Source: Solen grandis (Eukaryota; Mollusca; Bivalvia; Adapedonta; Solenidae). From it: 64,000 nucleotides of DNA. The notes below the pieces were generated by a model. That model was not told the origin of the DNA. It searched no databases and saw only the letters and a program-made list of their open reading frames with translations. Every line of letters starts with the position of its first letter. Within the stretch, counting starts at the first letter, position 1. The translations under genes were made by a program, and so were the position numbers. This document shows, one piece after another, positions 13,090 through 24,587 of the stretch. The DNA lies in assembly GCA_021229015.1 (NCBI GenBank), contig CM037785.1, forward strand, positions 4,181,943 through 4,245,942, in the 5' to 3' direction.

Positions 13090-14003
13090 TATTTATTCAT
13101 ATTAGCAAAAGGGTTGAACCACAATATATGACAAAAATAGGTTATCAGACTTATTTATCAAAATAGTAAAGTATATTTTGACCTTTGCATATATATAAAT
13201 TAAGAACTTTATTTTATTTTCACATATTAGGGAATCTAAGTTTCAACTTTATACATGTATGCGGATAAAAATTAATAATTAAACCGATGTAATGTTTAAT
13301 TATTAATCACTGGCAAATTAATTATTTATTGATTCTCTATTTGCAATCATACAAACATGTCATGACCGCATGATATCTTCATAGATCTTCTATAGATTGG
13401 TAGAAAATACATAATTCAGTTATCAATGGGATCTTTGCATAATTAATGCCAAGTTAATAACGATTGTAACTATTAATAGCTTCTGTCGAACATATGACCT
13501 TTGCGTTGATCGAACATGCTACTTTAAAGGCCTCCTTTTAAAATGTTAAAAAGGATTAGAATTGTTTGGCATACATACGTTGTTTTTGTGTTGTTTTCGA
13601 GTTTACAATGTATGTATTTCATTTTGTGACAACCAGATAATTACAGTAGAGGAAGTTGGACACCCAGGTTGAGCCACTATCCCACTGTAGGTCACCTTGG
13701 ATCGGGACTCGAACATGGAAAGGGAGGGCCAGCGACTATAACCGCATGGCACCTTTCTTATCCTATGTCAGTGTGCACGTATCGGCAGGCCTGTGCATGT
13801 GTGTTTGCGTGCGTGTGTGCGCTTAAGTGCGCGTATATATGTACTAGGTAGACGCTGGGTGTCGACCATTTAAAGGCAATGACAGATATACATATCAGTT
13901 ATGGCATATACTAATTGATTTTCTGACACACGGTTCTAACTGACATTATTGTAGCTCCTCTGTGTTGACATTTACAACAGAATGATAAATCGGTAAATCG
14001 TTT

Positions 14004-14048
<45 letters not shown>
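14004..14048. repeat. (AG)n microsatellite
   Basis: About 22 AG repeats with one C interruption near the left end. Confidence 0.95.
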
Positions 14049-14050
<2 letters not shown>

Positions 14051-14126
14051 TCAACAACTTTGTCCTTAGGTTTTATCATTATAATCAGTAACCATGAATC
14101 TTTTTTTTCCCATGTAATCATGTGTT

Positions 14127-14276
14127 TAGGTAATCAGTGACCATGGTCCATCAAGTGATCATGGAAACTTCATAGTAAATGCAAGCCTTCATAGACCTTG
14201 AGCAAAAGAATATATAACTCCATGTCAGTGGATGTTTGCATCTACACAGAAGCCTTTGATGGATGGGTTACCTTAA
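14127..14276. mobile_element. TTAA-associated MITE, short copy
   Basis: It contains CCATGGTCCATCAAGTGATC, GTAAATGCAAGCCTTCATAG and a right end GATGGGTTACCTTAA. The same blocks occur in opposite order and orientation in the copies at 20343 and 45412. The left end is eroded. Confidence 0.7.
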
Positions 14277-14363
14277 GCGAAATAATTCTTTCCTATAGCG
14301 ATATGCCTGTCCTATTTGGCAACATTTATTGAGCGCTTTTTCTCAGGATAAGCTTTTTACAGT

Positions 14364-14613
14364 GACTTGACTATTTGAGTTTACCGTCGCTTCTACAGTA
14401 TTTCAGTCATATAGCGACGCCCAGCTAATTACAGGTGGAGGAAGACCCCGAATGCACGGAGGCATCCGGGTAGAACCACCGACCTACCGCAAGCCAGCTG
14501 GAAGGCTTCCTCACATGAAAATCCGAATGACCCTGCCAGGATTCGAACCCATCCGGTGAGGGCCTAAGTGAGCGTTTAAGTCAGCGACTTTACCCTCTCG
14601 GCCACGGAGACCC
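14364..14613 (-). repeat. SINE family A, near full-length, minus strand
   Basis: On the minus strand the order is: head GTCTCCGTGGCCGAGAGGGT (A box), B box GGTTCGAATCC, a GTGAGGAAGCCTTCCAGCTG block, GTAGGTCGGTGGTTCTACCC, CACCTGTAATTAGCTGGGCG, and the tail TGACTGAAATACTGTAGAAG. At about 250 bp it is one of the most complete copies here and defines the family layout. Confidence 0.85.
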
Positions 14614-14889
14614 TATTTTACAGTGCATGTATTGAACTTGTTTTGTTATAGTTAATGATGAAGTGTATACTTCATTACACTAATCAAAACATTCAATAAA
14701 AAAAAACAACGAAACTTCGAAAAGAAACGAGATGATTCCACATTTAGTAAGATATCCTGGTTGGAATATTAGAGACACTGTACGCAATGAATAAAGAAAA
14801 CTTGAACGCATTTTGTTTGACGGTAGCCTTTCCTCGTAATCTATTTAGAAAAAAACCCAAAACAAATGAGCGCTACTTTCGAATAAACG

Positions 14890-15115
14890 CCATGCCCCCC
14901 ACCCCCGGCAGACGGGAGGGAACCTTGAGGGTCAATATCATTTTAAGGTCAAGGTCACCTAGCGGGTAGAGCTGATCAAGGTGCATCTACCTGTGAAGCT
15001 TGGAGGCTGTAGGTGGAAGGACTTCCGCGTTATGGTCAAGGTTAAAGTTTTGTGATAGACTGACAAACAGACAGACCAAAAGCAATATGCCTCGATCTAT
15101 CGATCCGGGGGCTTA
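14890..15115 (+). repeat. Dispersed repeat with AAGGTCAAGGTCAC and GACAGAC tail
   Basis: Carries GGTCAAGGTCACC, then AAACAGACAGACCAAAAGCA and a GATCCGGGGGCTTAA end. This pattern recurs in bivalve genomes. Weaker relatives are at 45985-46065 and 51855-51930. No coding capacity is seen. Confidence 0.6.
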
Positions 15116-15529
15116 AAAAAATCATTATATTTTAACTTTATGGCATAACTACTGCATATATATTCATAGTATTATGTACGCATGCCTGCTCTTAGTCGGA
15201 TAATTAAAATCCCTTGGCGTAATCGTTTGGATAACGAAACAGGAATTAGACCAGTATTGCTCACGACCAGTCTTTATCCTGTCATACAATAGCATACCAT
15301 AAACACTTCATGTTTCACAGTTATCTTTATAATCTTCAGGATTAGGCTGTCTCCTTGCAGTTAGACAGTTGTTTCGCCATACTTTGATCGTTTGTTTTGT
15401 AAACAGTGTTTAGACGTTCAAAAACCAAAGTGTCCTTGTCTGTATTCTTTTTTTGGAGTGAATACATAAATTTACTAATTAGGAATAATTAGAATCACGT
15501 ATGGGACTGAAAACTTTAAGGTAATTGTT

Positions 15530-15534
<5 letters not shown>

Positions 15535-15570
<36 letters not shown>
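15535..15570. repeat. (CT)n microsatellite
   Basis: About 17 CT repeats. Confidence 0.95.
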
Positions 15571-15571
<1 letters not shown>

Positions 15572-15672
15572 AGCCGCCTTTTACGCAATAGCTTTTCAAC
15601 ATAAGTCTACAACGTGATACATACATATCGAGCTTTCTTTACTTTTTAAAAAAATGTAGCTCAAATGTGGTT

Positions 15673-15890
15673 TTAACCCTTTACCTCATAAATATTCATG
15701 TACATTTGCATGACTTAATGAATAATAATTGAATGAACCTTCAATGGTATATGCCTTTGCTGTGCAGACTGTGTAGAAATTGAGCTACATTATTTTATCA
15801 GCAAACAGAAGAAACCTTGATCAGACAGCTCCCCTAAGGACCTGTCTGATCTGGATCTGCTTTATTGCAAATGCGATGAGAGATTAATCA
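15673..15890. mobile_element. MITE-like element starting TTAACCCTTTACCTCAT
   Basis: The left end TTAACCCTTTACCTCAT resembles the left end of the hairpin MITE at 63237. The right part contains GACCTGTCTGATCTGGATCT, shared with the element at 19700. The right boundary is approximate. Confidence 0.5.
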
Positions 15891-16137
15891 ATATATATGA
15901 AATAAAGTTTATTTTGTTTTAATACAATGCATTTGGCAATGCTACATATCCGAAGTGAGACAATAAGCTGAAAGTCAAAAAGGTTTATTTATATCAATAA
16001 TACATACTATACGTCATATATAAAAAAGCAATGTAAATACCATGTGAATATCTCAATATCATAAATATCATTATTAAAACCGAATAAAAAAAAAAAAAAC
16101 ACGACACAATCGGTTTTATCATATATTGGTCAATTTT

Positions 16138-16335
16138 CTGCCGCTGTCCAGTGGTTAAATGTCCGACTGCGGATTCGAAGGTTGTGAGTTCGAACCCCGT
16201 TGAGGGCAAGGATTTTTCATGACCTTCCTAGGCGCAAAGTACTGGTCCAAACCAGGAACCGTCGAGATGGATTAGTTTAAGTTGTAAGAACTTGTTTCTC
16301 ACCCGACGTAAAATGAATAAGTTAGAACTTATATC
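16138..16335 (+). repeat. SINE family C, near full-length
   Basis: The head GTCCAGTGGTTAAATGTC (A-box-like) and GAGTTCGAACCCC (B box) is followed by CATGACCTTCCTAGGCGCAA, AGTACTGGTCCAAACCAGGA, ACCGTCGAGATGGATTAG and CGTAAAATGAATAAGTT. Family members are at 16600 (minus), 21010 (plus), 23637 (minus) and 54182 (plus). It is followed by a fold-back (16332-16418) whose arms both contain CGAGGGCTG or its complement. Confidence 0.8.
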
Positions 16336-16599
16336 GAGGGCTGACAGAGAAACTAACCCAAACTCTCTCTATTTCTTTATGTACTTATAATAGTTTTGCG
16401 ACCAGCCCTCGATATGTAGCCCTTTGTGTTCTTTTGAGTATTAAATCAATAATTGTTCAGTTAAAATATTTTTTTTACGGACGTGTATTCAAGAATGATC
16501 GAAATATTTTTATTTTGTCTTGTTTTCACTATTCAATAATGTTTCTTTATGTAATAAAAACGATAAGTCTATTTGGGCACAACGTTCTTACAGCTTAAT

Positions 16600-16704
16600 A
16601 TACTAATCCCTGTCGACGGTACGTGAAAAGGTTAAGAAACATTATTGTTCCAGTTGATATTCGAACACCCAACCTTCAGATCCGCAGACGTGTAAGCTAC
16701 CTCA
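16600..16704 (-). repeat. SINE family C fragment, minus strand
   Basis: It includes CTGTCGACGGTACGTG (complement of the family tail) and ATTCGAACACCCAACCTTCA (complement of the B box and preceding stem). The copy is degenerate. Confidence 0.55.
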
Positions 16705-17138
16705 TTTTATTCGACATCCCCTGATTTCTCTCCCCTTTATCTTTTGATGAGCTGCATATGTTGATATCCATACTGTGGTTATCTGATACTTTTATGATAA
16801 TTAAGATCAACGTACTGGTAACACATTTTGCTTCTCATCAATGTCACCAGGGTTCGATTCCTGGTCACACAAGTAAGAGCGTGTTGAGGTCGTCTGTCCG
16901 AACACAAGAGTTTCTGCGTATTTCGCTTTGCTTCTACAGTAATTAACGCCCAGTTGCCATCGAGCGGGATTATTGAAGTTTTGACTACTTGTTTCGAAAT
17001 TGACGAATACAGAAAAATGATAAATTATGACATTGTATCAAACAAGAATATATCAAACATTGTTTCTTTCTGACATTAGGATAACTTGTTCGTTTATAAG
17101 CTTCTTCAAAATCATATTGATACTCGTATTAGTCAAAC

Positions 17139-17172
17139 ATCTCTCTCTCTCATTCTCATTCACTTTCTCCCC

Positions 17173-17210
<38 letters not shown>
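17139..17210. repeat. (TC)n microsatellite
   Basis: Interrupted then pure CT/TC repeats, about 280 bases upstream of the acceptor of the exon at 17492. Confidence 0.9.
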
Positions 17211-17212
<2 letters not shown>

Positions 17213-17491
17213 CATTAGTACATCTTAAACCCAAAATTGACTGTTATTAAACAGATACATTTGACTATATTATACATTTGCTAATTTCATAGTCTTATAT
17301 TTTTTGAAAGTATTTTAGATTGTATACCATGCCATCATTGTATCCGAAAAACTATCTTTGCTTAGTATCCCTTATCGTTTATCCACTTAAAGTACAGTAG
17401 GTAGACTTTGTTATAAGAATACTGATTCTAATGCTAAACATATTAACTTGCATGTCAGTAAGAAGTTATCAAACATTTTTTTTTACTGCAG

Positions 17492-18635
17492 ACAAAATGT
17501 GTTACCACTGGACGGACCGTCCAAGTCTCTGGAAATTGGAGGAAAGATACTACCCGGAGAGATGGCCATATTTGACGACCACGCCGCCAACGCCGTCTTG
17601 TTAGATGCCGAGGAGCAACTTAAGTCCGGATATCCAACTATAGCTACTTCTTCCATCGTCCATAGTAAACGGCAGCGCCAAGCCGGGAACCTTCCTGATA
17701 ACATAGGTGATAGTCAAGCTGATATCAAATTTTTGTCAGAACTTGTGAAACCAATTCAATACCGCTGGAAATTCCAAAAGGAGAATCTTAAGACAATTTC
17801 TCCGTCTAAACACGGGTACCATCCTAGGAGCAGATCTCCAACATTCCAGAGACTTATTGAAGCCACAGAAAAGCTTCAGGTCATGACAGTGGATGACGAC
17901 GAAACAGAGCCCGAGGAAAACTTCTTGGAAGATCCTTTTGAGACAAAAAGTCAGGTAGTTCCGATGGTGACTGAGAAAACTTTTGTTACGTCCAGATACA
18001 AGTCGGAACCTTTAAGTACACGGACTAGTATGGTAAGTTCGACTCCTACTCTGTTTGAGAGACAATCACCAGTTAAAAAAGATATAAAACCCGATATTCG
18101 AGCCTTTGACATTCAAAATAGGGAAAAAGAGGAGATAGTTGTTGAAAAGAAAGTCGCCGAAGAGAAAAAACGTGAATTATCATTTCCCGAAGAAGTTCCA
18201 AAGACTAAGTCGACAGTGAAAGAATTTAAAGTGGACTTTAAAAAGCACGATTCTTACTCGGAACTTCATTTGTTTCTTCCTCATATTCAAGATGCAATGT
18301 CTCGTGGGGCCACACCGGAAAATAAACAAACAAGAATGAACCATACAAACACAGTGTTACCTAGTATAAATGATGTAAATGAGACAAAAATTGAAGACAA
18401 ATATAAAAACAAAGGAGGAAAACGTAAGAATGAATTTAAAAAGAAAAAGAAAGGCTTGGTACGAAATAAATCCGGTTTTGAAGAAAAGGAGTATCGAGAT
18501 AGACTCAATGATGTCCCGACTTTGATATCTTTGGAAAATGAAAAAGTTGACACATACCACCCGGCATCAATGTGTGTGTTTGAAAATTGTCAATTTCATC
18601 AACATCGGAAATCGAACAAACTCAGGCAACCCTGA
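17492..18635 (+). CDS. Terminal coding exon of an unrecognised basic, charged protein
   Basis: The longest open frame in the window, about 381 codons. I place its start at the acceptor TTTTTACTGCAG|A, because the frame continues only a few codons upstream through a polypyrimidine tract and has no in-frame ATG there. The first internal Met is in the EMAIFDD segment. The protein appears largely disordered and hydrophilic: a structured-looking first 90 residues (LEIGGKILPGEMAIFDDHAA), an acidic DDDETEPEE stretch, many Lys/Glu blocks, a KKKKK tract near the C-terminus and a final Cys/His-containing CVFENCQFHQH. There is no signal peptide or membrane segment. An AATAAA occurs at 18936, about 300 bases past the stop. 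No family is recognised; it may be lineage-restricted or a fast-evolving nuclear or cytoskeletal protein. Confidence 0.7.
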
Positions 18636-19699
18636 TGTACGGTACAACTTCGTTCAATTTTCAATAGTACAGCTGGGTACAATGAACATTTATTGCACAT
18701 GTATTTTGATATAAAGAACTGAATACTTTTAATATATACTACTCAAAATTTCCCAAGGTCCTATTTACTTGTATATTTTTAAGTTCGTTTTTGACCATTT
18801 TGAATCACCGTTAATGATAGCTTTAAGTGGATTTATTTGGTTGAATTGGGGAAATAAGTTTCAAAAGTAGCTTTTTCTGTTTTTGTATACTATCTTTTGA
18901 GTGTTATAATACGCAATGAACAATTTTTAATTAATAATAAATTAACCTAGAAAGTACTTAATGTACCAGTAACATACAGATTGAAACTGTGTTAGTTTTG
19001 ATAAACAGCTATATGACCTGACAATTGATACAAGAACCATTTTATCACTTGAGATTTTTCACAACTTTTGTCCACTAATTCACAAACATAGAACAAATAA
19101 TTTGTATACAATTTCGAACATGTCTTCAAATTTGAAAAATGAAACTTGTAGGTGTATTACAGAATTTGATAATTTAAATTTGCGGAAATGTTTCGTTAAG
19201 TGCATGCTTAGCAGTATTTATTGACAATGAATATGGTTGATACATTATATCCTAGATATGACACGAATTTCACTCCGAAATGAGACATTAACCCACGTAA
19301 TTTAATGAGTACTTCCGCGAACATCGTGTCTACATGATGAGAAAATAAACATTCATAGTCGCTGATTGGTCAATTCAAATAGCGAATTATACCGGGTATT
19401 GCCGATCCTCTTAGAGTAATAATATTAAAAAATAATTTTTTCCAATTTTTGCAGACTGTATAGAATCTGGGTCGAATTCCACCAACAATTCTTGGCATTA
19501 CGTTATACGATAATTAAATTAGGTAGAACATTCCTGTTTTACGAAATATTCAAGTTCATGATTAAGTTGACACAAGTCATGACAATATTTCTTAAGATAT
19601 GTAATATTTTGATACTTTTATTAGAAAAAAAAACAGGAATGGTGAAATTTGCCACAAAGTATTTAATTTTACTTAGCGCAAAGTGTCGTTCATTGAAAT

Positions 19700-19822
19700 A
19701 GAGCCTAAGCTACATAAAAGCAAAAAGAGTAGGCTCTGATCCTGGGGGGAGCTGTCTGATCTAGGTCTGCTCTGTTTAATAAATGCGCCAAAATGATTCT
19801 TTAAGAAGGAAAGGGTTAACAT
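19700..19822. mobile_element. Short MITE-like element
   Basis: Begins GAGCCTAAGCTACATAAAAG, contains AGCTGTCTGATCTAGGTCTG, and ends GAAAGGGTTAAC, the complement of the terminal TTAACCCTTTCC motif seen at 63237 and 15673. Confidence 0.5.
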
Positions 19823-20105
19823 ATTCAAGTACTCAGTAGTATTGCGAAAGCCCGAGAATGAATATGTTCGGAATGTCGCAAGGCTCGAAAAAAAAACGGG
19901 AGTATTTTCTCGCCGGTTTTTTGGCACTTTTTTTAATTTACCTCGAATAAAGCATAAAGCCCGGGTAATCCATTCTCAGATTTCGCAATTTTACTGCTTT
20001 TGTATGTTTTGCCGAAAAAACTCAAAGGAAATTACATCATATGTATTTTGATTTTTATTCAAATAGATTGCACGTACTCGTGCAGTTTTGAAGGCAATAA
20101 TGCTA

Positions 20106-20276
20106 CACTGTAGTATTTTTCGTTGATATTATTTTTCGTTGACTCTAGTCTAAGAGTCAGTTTTGCTGGTACATATGTTTTTTTTTTGAGTATTGAAGTG
20201 TTTTAGATGAACGTGTTTCGTGGGATACAACTATACAATAAGTTCCCCACGAAAATTAATGATTCATGATTTTACA
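20106..20276. mobile_element. MITE related to 21804-22014
   Basis: Shares ACTGTA near the left end, TTTTTCGTTGATATTATTTT, GCTGGTACAT, and CCCCACGAAAATTAATGATT with the copy at 21804. The ends are near-complementary (ACTGTAG...TTTTACAAT). Confidence 0.6.
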
Positions 20277-20342
20277 ATATAACGAGTGATACACTGTTGT
20301 TGCAACCGATACGGATTTAAACTTTATAATGTAATTCAGCCT

Positions 20343-20523
20343 TTTAATAATAATCATGATCCTTCAAATGCTTATACAGACTTAAGTGCAGAAGCGAGCA
20401 TCCATTGATTCTGAATTATATTCTCTAATGCTCAAAGTCTATAAATGCTTGCATTTACGATAAAATTCCTATGATCACTTGATGGACCATGATCACAATT
20501 AACTGATGGATGGATCACCTTAA
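20343..20523. mobile_element. TTAA-associated MITE, second copy
   Basis: Shares AATCATGATCCTTCAAATGC, ATAAATGCTTGCATTTACGA, CACTTGATGGACCATGATCA and the terminus GGATCACCTTAA with the copy at 45412. The left terminal repeat is eroded. Confidence 0.7.
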
Positions 20524-21009
20524 TACTGTACGACTATAAAACACAAACCATTATTATCTAATTCAGTTCAGTTCTATTGGCAAATAAAGACCTGAATTGA
20601 TTTGTCTAATTCTTCGTATATTGTTTGTCACTGGTTCCCGATTTTATAGTTGTATGGTAGATTGAGAAAACAGGAACATATTGTTATAATATGTGCCAAA
20701 TAGTCTAGCCGGTAACAAGCTGTTGAGATTTTCACATAGACTTGTTATTTATCATGCCACTAGATGTAATAAAATCCAATTCAAGAAAACGCATTTATCT
20801 TGATATACAGGTGTTTATACCACGAAAAAAATCGCTACATAAACGACATGTTTGATTCAAAACTAATTCGTATAGGACAACAACGCTTATTGACTACAGT
20901 AATTGCTTAATATTACAACATAGGCCTACATTACACAATCATTATATCTTAAATAAGACAGGGACATATTTCATCATTTTTGTAGCACTAAATTAAAACT
21001 TAGTGATTA

Positions 21010-21220
21010 AGATGTCATAGCTAGGTACCTTACTGCCTCCCTTATACGACTGCGGACACGAAGGATGTTGGTTTGAACCCCGATGGGGGAAAGGACCATC
21101 ATGATCTTCCCAGGCGCTAAGTACTGGTCCAATCAAGGAACCGTCGAGTTGGATTTGTACAAGTGGTAAGAACTTGTTACCCAATCAACGTAAAATGAAA
21201 AAGTCTTAACTTATAACTGC
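21010..21220 (+). repeat. SINE family C, plus strand
   Basis: Contains GACTGCGGACACGAAGGATG, a B-box-like GGTTTGAACCCC, CAGGCGCTAAGTACTGGTCC, GGAACCGTCGAGTTGGATTT and CGTAAAATGAAAAAGTC, matching the order in the copy at 16138. Confidence 0.75.
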
Positions 21221-21803
21221 CTACATATTGCCTTACACTATCCGGTAAGTTATTCAATCATGAATGCGTATGTATCTACGGAAAAAAAAGTGAAATGCGT
21301 TCCTTTACTTAGCACTTAGCAACTGAGCCCAGGCTATATGTACGTCAGTGAGTTAAGGGGTTGTGAAATCACGTAAAAAGGGCTGTTTGTCACGAAACCA
21401 TTCATACTGATGTTTTCCTCCTCTGGAAACTCTTATTGTGTAATAAGTATCACTACGATACAGATTTTTTTTTTTAAAATTCAGAACCATTTTCCAGGAT
21501 AGCATGCTGATAGTAACTCAGAGAACGTTTGAGATGAGGAACTCTCAAATTGAGATGTTTCTTAAAACCAGCGTTTTGCTCAGAAGTTCTAGAGAAGGTA
21601 CAGGTATACATTAACATGAATCCAAATAAATCTCATGCTGGCATTTCAAAAGATGAGATGCTATCGATTTTATGGAGGAGTGGTGATTGTTTATTTATCA
21701 GGTGTTCAAAAATCTTTAATGAAGTGAACTAAATACACGCTAACAGTCGCTAGATCCACTTGTTTAGATAGTGTTGTCAAGATAATGGGATAAATACATG
21801 TAC

Positions 21804-22014
21804 CACTGTAAAAACATTAATTTTCGTTGACATTATATTTCGTTGCTTATGTACCTGAGGCTATTTTGTTGGTACATTTATTCGTGGATCTATGTTCTAG
21901 AAAACGTGAGGTCTTTATATGAGACATGTTTTCGTGGGGATTAATATTCGTGGATAAAACCTACACGAAATCGACGAAAATTAGTGTCCAACGAAAGTTA
22001 AGGATTTCACAGTA
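21804..22014. mobile_element. MITE with CTACTGTGAAATCCTT-type ends
   Basis: Left end ACTGTAAAAACATTAATTTTCGTTG; right end CCAACGAAAGTTAAGGATTTCACAGT is close to its reverse complement. Internal GTGGGGATTAATATTCGTGG and ACACGAAATCGACGAAAATT are also partly palindromic. No coding capacity. It abuts a SINE-B copy on its right. Confidence 0.75.
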
Positions 22015-22015
22015 G

Positions 22016-22315
22016 TTTGTTTGTTTGTTGGCGAGGATTTACGTCCCGCCGACAGTATTTCAATCATTTGGAGACTATGTCTTGAGGTAGATACAGTGCT
22101 AGGGTCTCGCTGCGAAACCATACTAAATATATGTGGGGTGATACCACATACAGACACGGTGTCGAACAAAACTGGAACAATTCCTATAATTATTTTAAAC
22201 GCCAAGTAAGGATGTTATGTATGGTACCATTTATAAGGAAGTTGGTGTGCTGTGGACGGGATTTGAACCCACGACCCAACTTCCCTATCTAGCACAGGCT
22301 ATTTCTTAACCTAGG
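22016..22315 (-). repeat. SINE family B, minus strand
   Basis: Starts with GTTTGTTTGTTGGCGAGGAT and CCGCCGACAGTATTTCAATC, the complement of the family B tail at about 37070-37112, and ends with GGGATTTGAACCCACGACC, the complement of a B box. Confidence 0.7.
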
Positions 22316-22435
22316 ACATGTATCAATCCATATGGTATTCAGGTGTAATAATAAGCAAATATATATTATATATCTTCAAAATCTCATTTCTATGGAAAAT
22401 TACCCCATCTCCGTAATAGATTGGATAGAACTCAT

Positions 22436-22625
22436 GCATTGAAACCGGAAGGTCATGGGTCCAATCCCCGAAAAGGTATTGATATGGTATTGGCATATAT
22501 CTCTCGCTAGGCGATTAGCATATCAGGAATGGGCGTTCCCAGACAAGATGAGGCTGAGTTTCAGGATAATGTGCCTGGAAGTGGTATCGTAAAACTTGTC
22601 TATATCGTGTTATAGCGTAATTCTA
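22436..22625 (+). repeat. SINE family B, degenerate copy
   Basis: Contains GGTCATGGGTCCAATCCCCG (B-box region), then TTTCAGGATAATGTGCCTGG and AGTGGTATCGT, matching the middle domain of the copy at 36808. The tail has decayed. Confidence 0.6.
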
Positions 22626-22744
22626 CAGCGAATATCTTTCAAATGCAGATAAAATGTCTAAATGACTGGACTAAGGCAATGATGAATAAGGATGTTGCCT
22701 AGAGCGGCGGGGTTCGATCGTCGATCTGTCGCAAAAATAGATAA

Positions 22745-22828
22745 GAAACACACACACATACACAACGAGAGAGAGAGGACGGTGCAAAAACAACAACAAC
22801 AAAATAAACAACAACAACAACAACAAAA
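22745..22828. repeat. CA, GA and CAA microsatellites
   Basis: Consecutive (CA)n, (GA)n and two (CAA)n blocks. Confidence 0.9.
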
Positions 22829-23013
22829 AAGATAAATAGACGTATATAGCAAAACTGAAAATTAAATAGAATCTCTCCTATATTAATCTAGACAAATATG
22901 ATTTTGATTATACTGACTTTTATACAACTTGTATGTATACGGAATACACGAAAGAGGTATTCTAGTAAGAGTAATTTTAGATCTTACAATATTCGTTGAA
23001 TTTCAGCATTATT

Positions 23014-23251
23014 TATACACAAAGGAAAAAAGAAACGCAGGGTAACTAGAATCTGTAGTAGCCAGATTCATTTTTTTACCTCCTAACCTTGCAATAAACC
23101 TCATATGATGGACCCCATTTCATTCTAAAGCATTTATTTTGTTTGAAAAAAAAATCTTTATCAAAATAATTTAAACTGTATTACCATCGAATACTTCTTA
23201 TTTAAAACTGACACAAAAGTTTACCCTGCGTTTCTTTTTCCTTTGAGTATA
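23014..23251. mobile_element. MITE with ~30-bp terminal inverted repeats, TA-flanked
   Basis: The left end TATACACAAAGG then AAAAAAGAAACGCAGGGTAA is mirrored by the right end TTACCCTGCGTTTC then TTTTTCCTTTGAGTATA. About 28 of 31 bases pair. The TA at both ends and the size (238 bp) suit a Tc1/mariner-type non-autonomous element. It has no coding capacity. Confidence 0.85.
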
Positions 23252-23636
23252 CATTATCTCCTTCTGGCGTCATCATCGGTTTTCTACAAATACCATACGG
23301 AGGATTCCGGAGGAAAACTGTAGAACATTTCTTGTTTACATCGACGATGTCACTGACCTGGGTGTGTATTAAGTCTGCAGTGACGTCTTTTAGCTTTACA
23401 AGGGGCAATGCAGTTAACTTTTCATGCCAACAAAATCAACATCAACTTTATAACCCTTTCCCGACAATTTTGCTTACCAATGCTTTTAAAGCAATACGTC
23501 TCATTTTTTTTTCATATTATCTTTTATTCAAAAGTCTGCTTTCTGATAATGAATATATATATTAATGTGTTTATAAGTTCAATGTTAGCTTTTTTTATAT
23601 ACTTAATCATCTGTATACAAACATTGATTTTAAGTT

Positions 23637-23800
23637 TAAACTTGGGAAACAAATTCTTACAACTTATATTAACCCCTCTCGACGGTTCCTGGGTTGGACC
23701 AGTACTTTGAATCTGGAAATGTGATGAAATTTTCTTCCCCCAAACGAAATTCGAACCCATAACCTTCGGATCATTAATCGGGTATGTAACCACGCACAAC
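23637..23800 (-). repeat. SINE family C, minus strand
   Basis: Contains CTCGACGGTTCCTGGGTTGG and ACCAGTACTTTG, complementary to the family C middle domain, and AAATTCGAACCCATAACCTT, complementary to its B box. Confidence 0.75.
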
Positions 23801-24055
23801 GGCGCCATTAACAACTTTAGCTCGATTCCTAACACTAATAGCTACACTGATGACAATTGTCAATCACGTGTATTTCCAACAGTCCTAATTATGACATTGA
23901 CCTTGACACACGAATGGTAAAACAGACATAAAGAGGTGATTGATTTATGACATTTATGAAAATAATGTGTTGATAGGTCATAGCATTTAAACATTTAATA
24001 ATGCAGTATTAAATGGTGATGATTTTATGTTTATGCTTTTATTAGTCTTATCCAG

Positions 24056-24232
24056 TTTGGAAAAGATTATACCTATACTCCATCAACGTTTCCTGTTATA
24101 GAGGCAGAACTTGACGCCTTGAAAAGTCACCAAAGAATCTTGCACACTCTCAGCGCTCGGAGCACTCATTCTCTGGAACTGCGGAGTTATAAAAACATTT
24201 CCCGAGTGCAACGAAACACTTCGATAAAGAAA
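24056..24232 (+). CDS. Candidate internal exon, unrecognised
   Basis: A 177-base (59-codon) open block with a pyrimidine-rich acceptor TTATTAGTCTTATCCAG|T and a donor AAA|GTAATT, in phase 0 at both ends. The encoded segment begins FGKDYTYTPSTFPVIEAELD and is rich in Ser, Arg and Leu, with a likely amphipathic helix around IEAELDALKSHQRILHTL. Codon content is more balanced than the flanking AT-rich DNA. It cannot be joined straight to the 29551 acceptor in phase 0 (a stop appears), so at least one more exon or another gene is needed. No domain is recognised. Confidence 0.4.
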
Positions 24233-24380
24233 GTAATTCATGTGAAGTTTTGATTCTATTTCATTTTATACAGATACAAAATTTTACAATTGTGAACTGC
24301 TTTTTTGTATAGCATAACGGCATATAATTATTTATAATTTGATGGAAGTAATATGCAGAGAAAATCGCCGACTTTATCAC

Positions 24381-24587
24381 TCACTCAGCCCCTCACCGCG
24401 TGGGTATGAATTCCAGGAGTGTCATTCGGATTTTCATGTGAGGAAGCCTTCCAGCTGGCTTGCGGTAGGTCGGTGGTTCTACCCGGATGTCTCCGTGCAT
24501 TCGGGGTCTTCCTCCACCTGTAATTAGCTGGGCGTCGCTATATGCCTGAAATACTATCGAAGCGACGGTCAACTCAAATAGTCAAGA
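24381..24587 (+). repeat. SINE family A, plus strand
   Basis: Has CAGCCCCTCACCGCGTGGGT with a decayed B box, GTGAGGAAGCCTTCCAGCTG, GTAGGTCGGTGGTTCTACCC, CACCTGTAATTAGCTGGGCG and the tail GCCTGAAATACTATCGAAGC. Confidence 0.85.

Larger units (their letters stand above)
7280..17491. other. Repeat-rich stretch, possibly one long intron
   Basis: If 7173-7279 and 17492-18635 belong together this is their intron; otherwise it is intergenic. It holds SINE-A copies (8603, 12959, 14364), a SINE-C copy (16138) and fragment (16600), MITEs (9321, 14127, 15673), microsatellites, and a GACAGAC-tailed repeat (14890-15115). No internal exon could be supported. Confidence 0.5.
18636..24055. other. Intergenic or intronic repeat-rich DNA
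   Basis: Contains a probable polyadenylation signal (AATAAA at 18936) for the preceding gene, MITEs (19700, 20106, 20343, 21804, 23014), SINE-B (22016, 22436) and SINE-C (21010, 23637) copies and a CA/GA/CAA microsatellite (22745). Open frames at 19492-20051 overlap repeats and look non-coding. Confidence 0.6.

Noticed and set aside
22016..22209. Plus- and minus-strand frames of 60-74 codons
   Set aside because: They fall entirely within a SINE-B copy.
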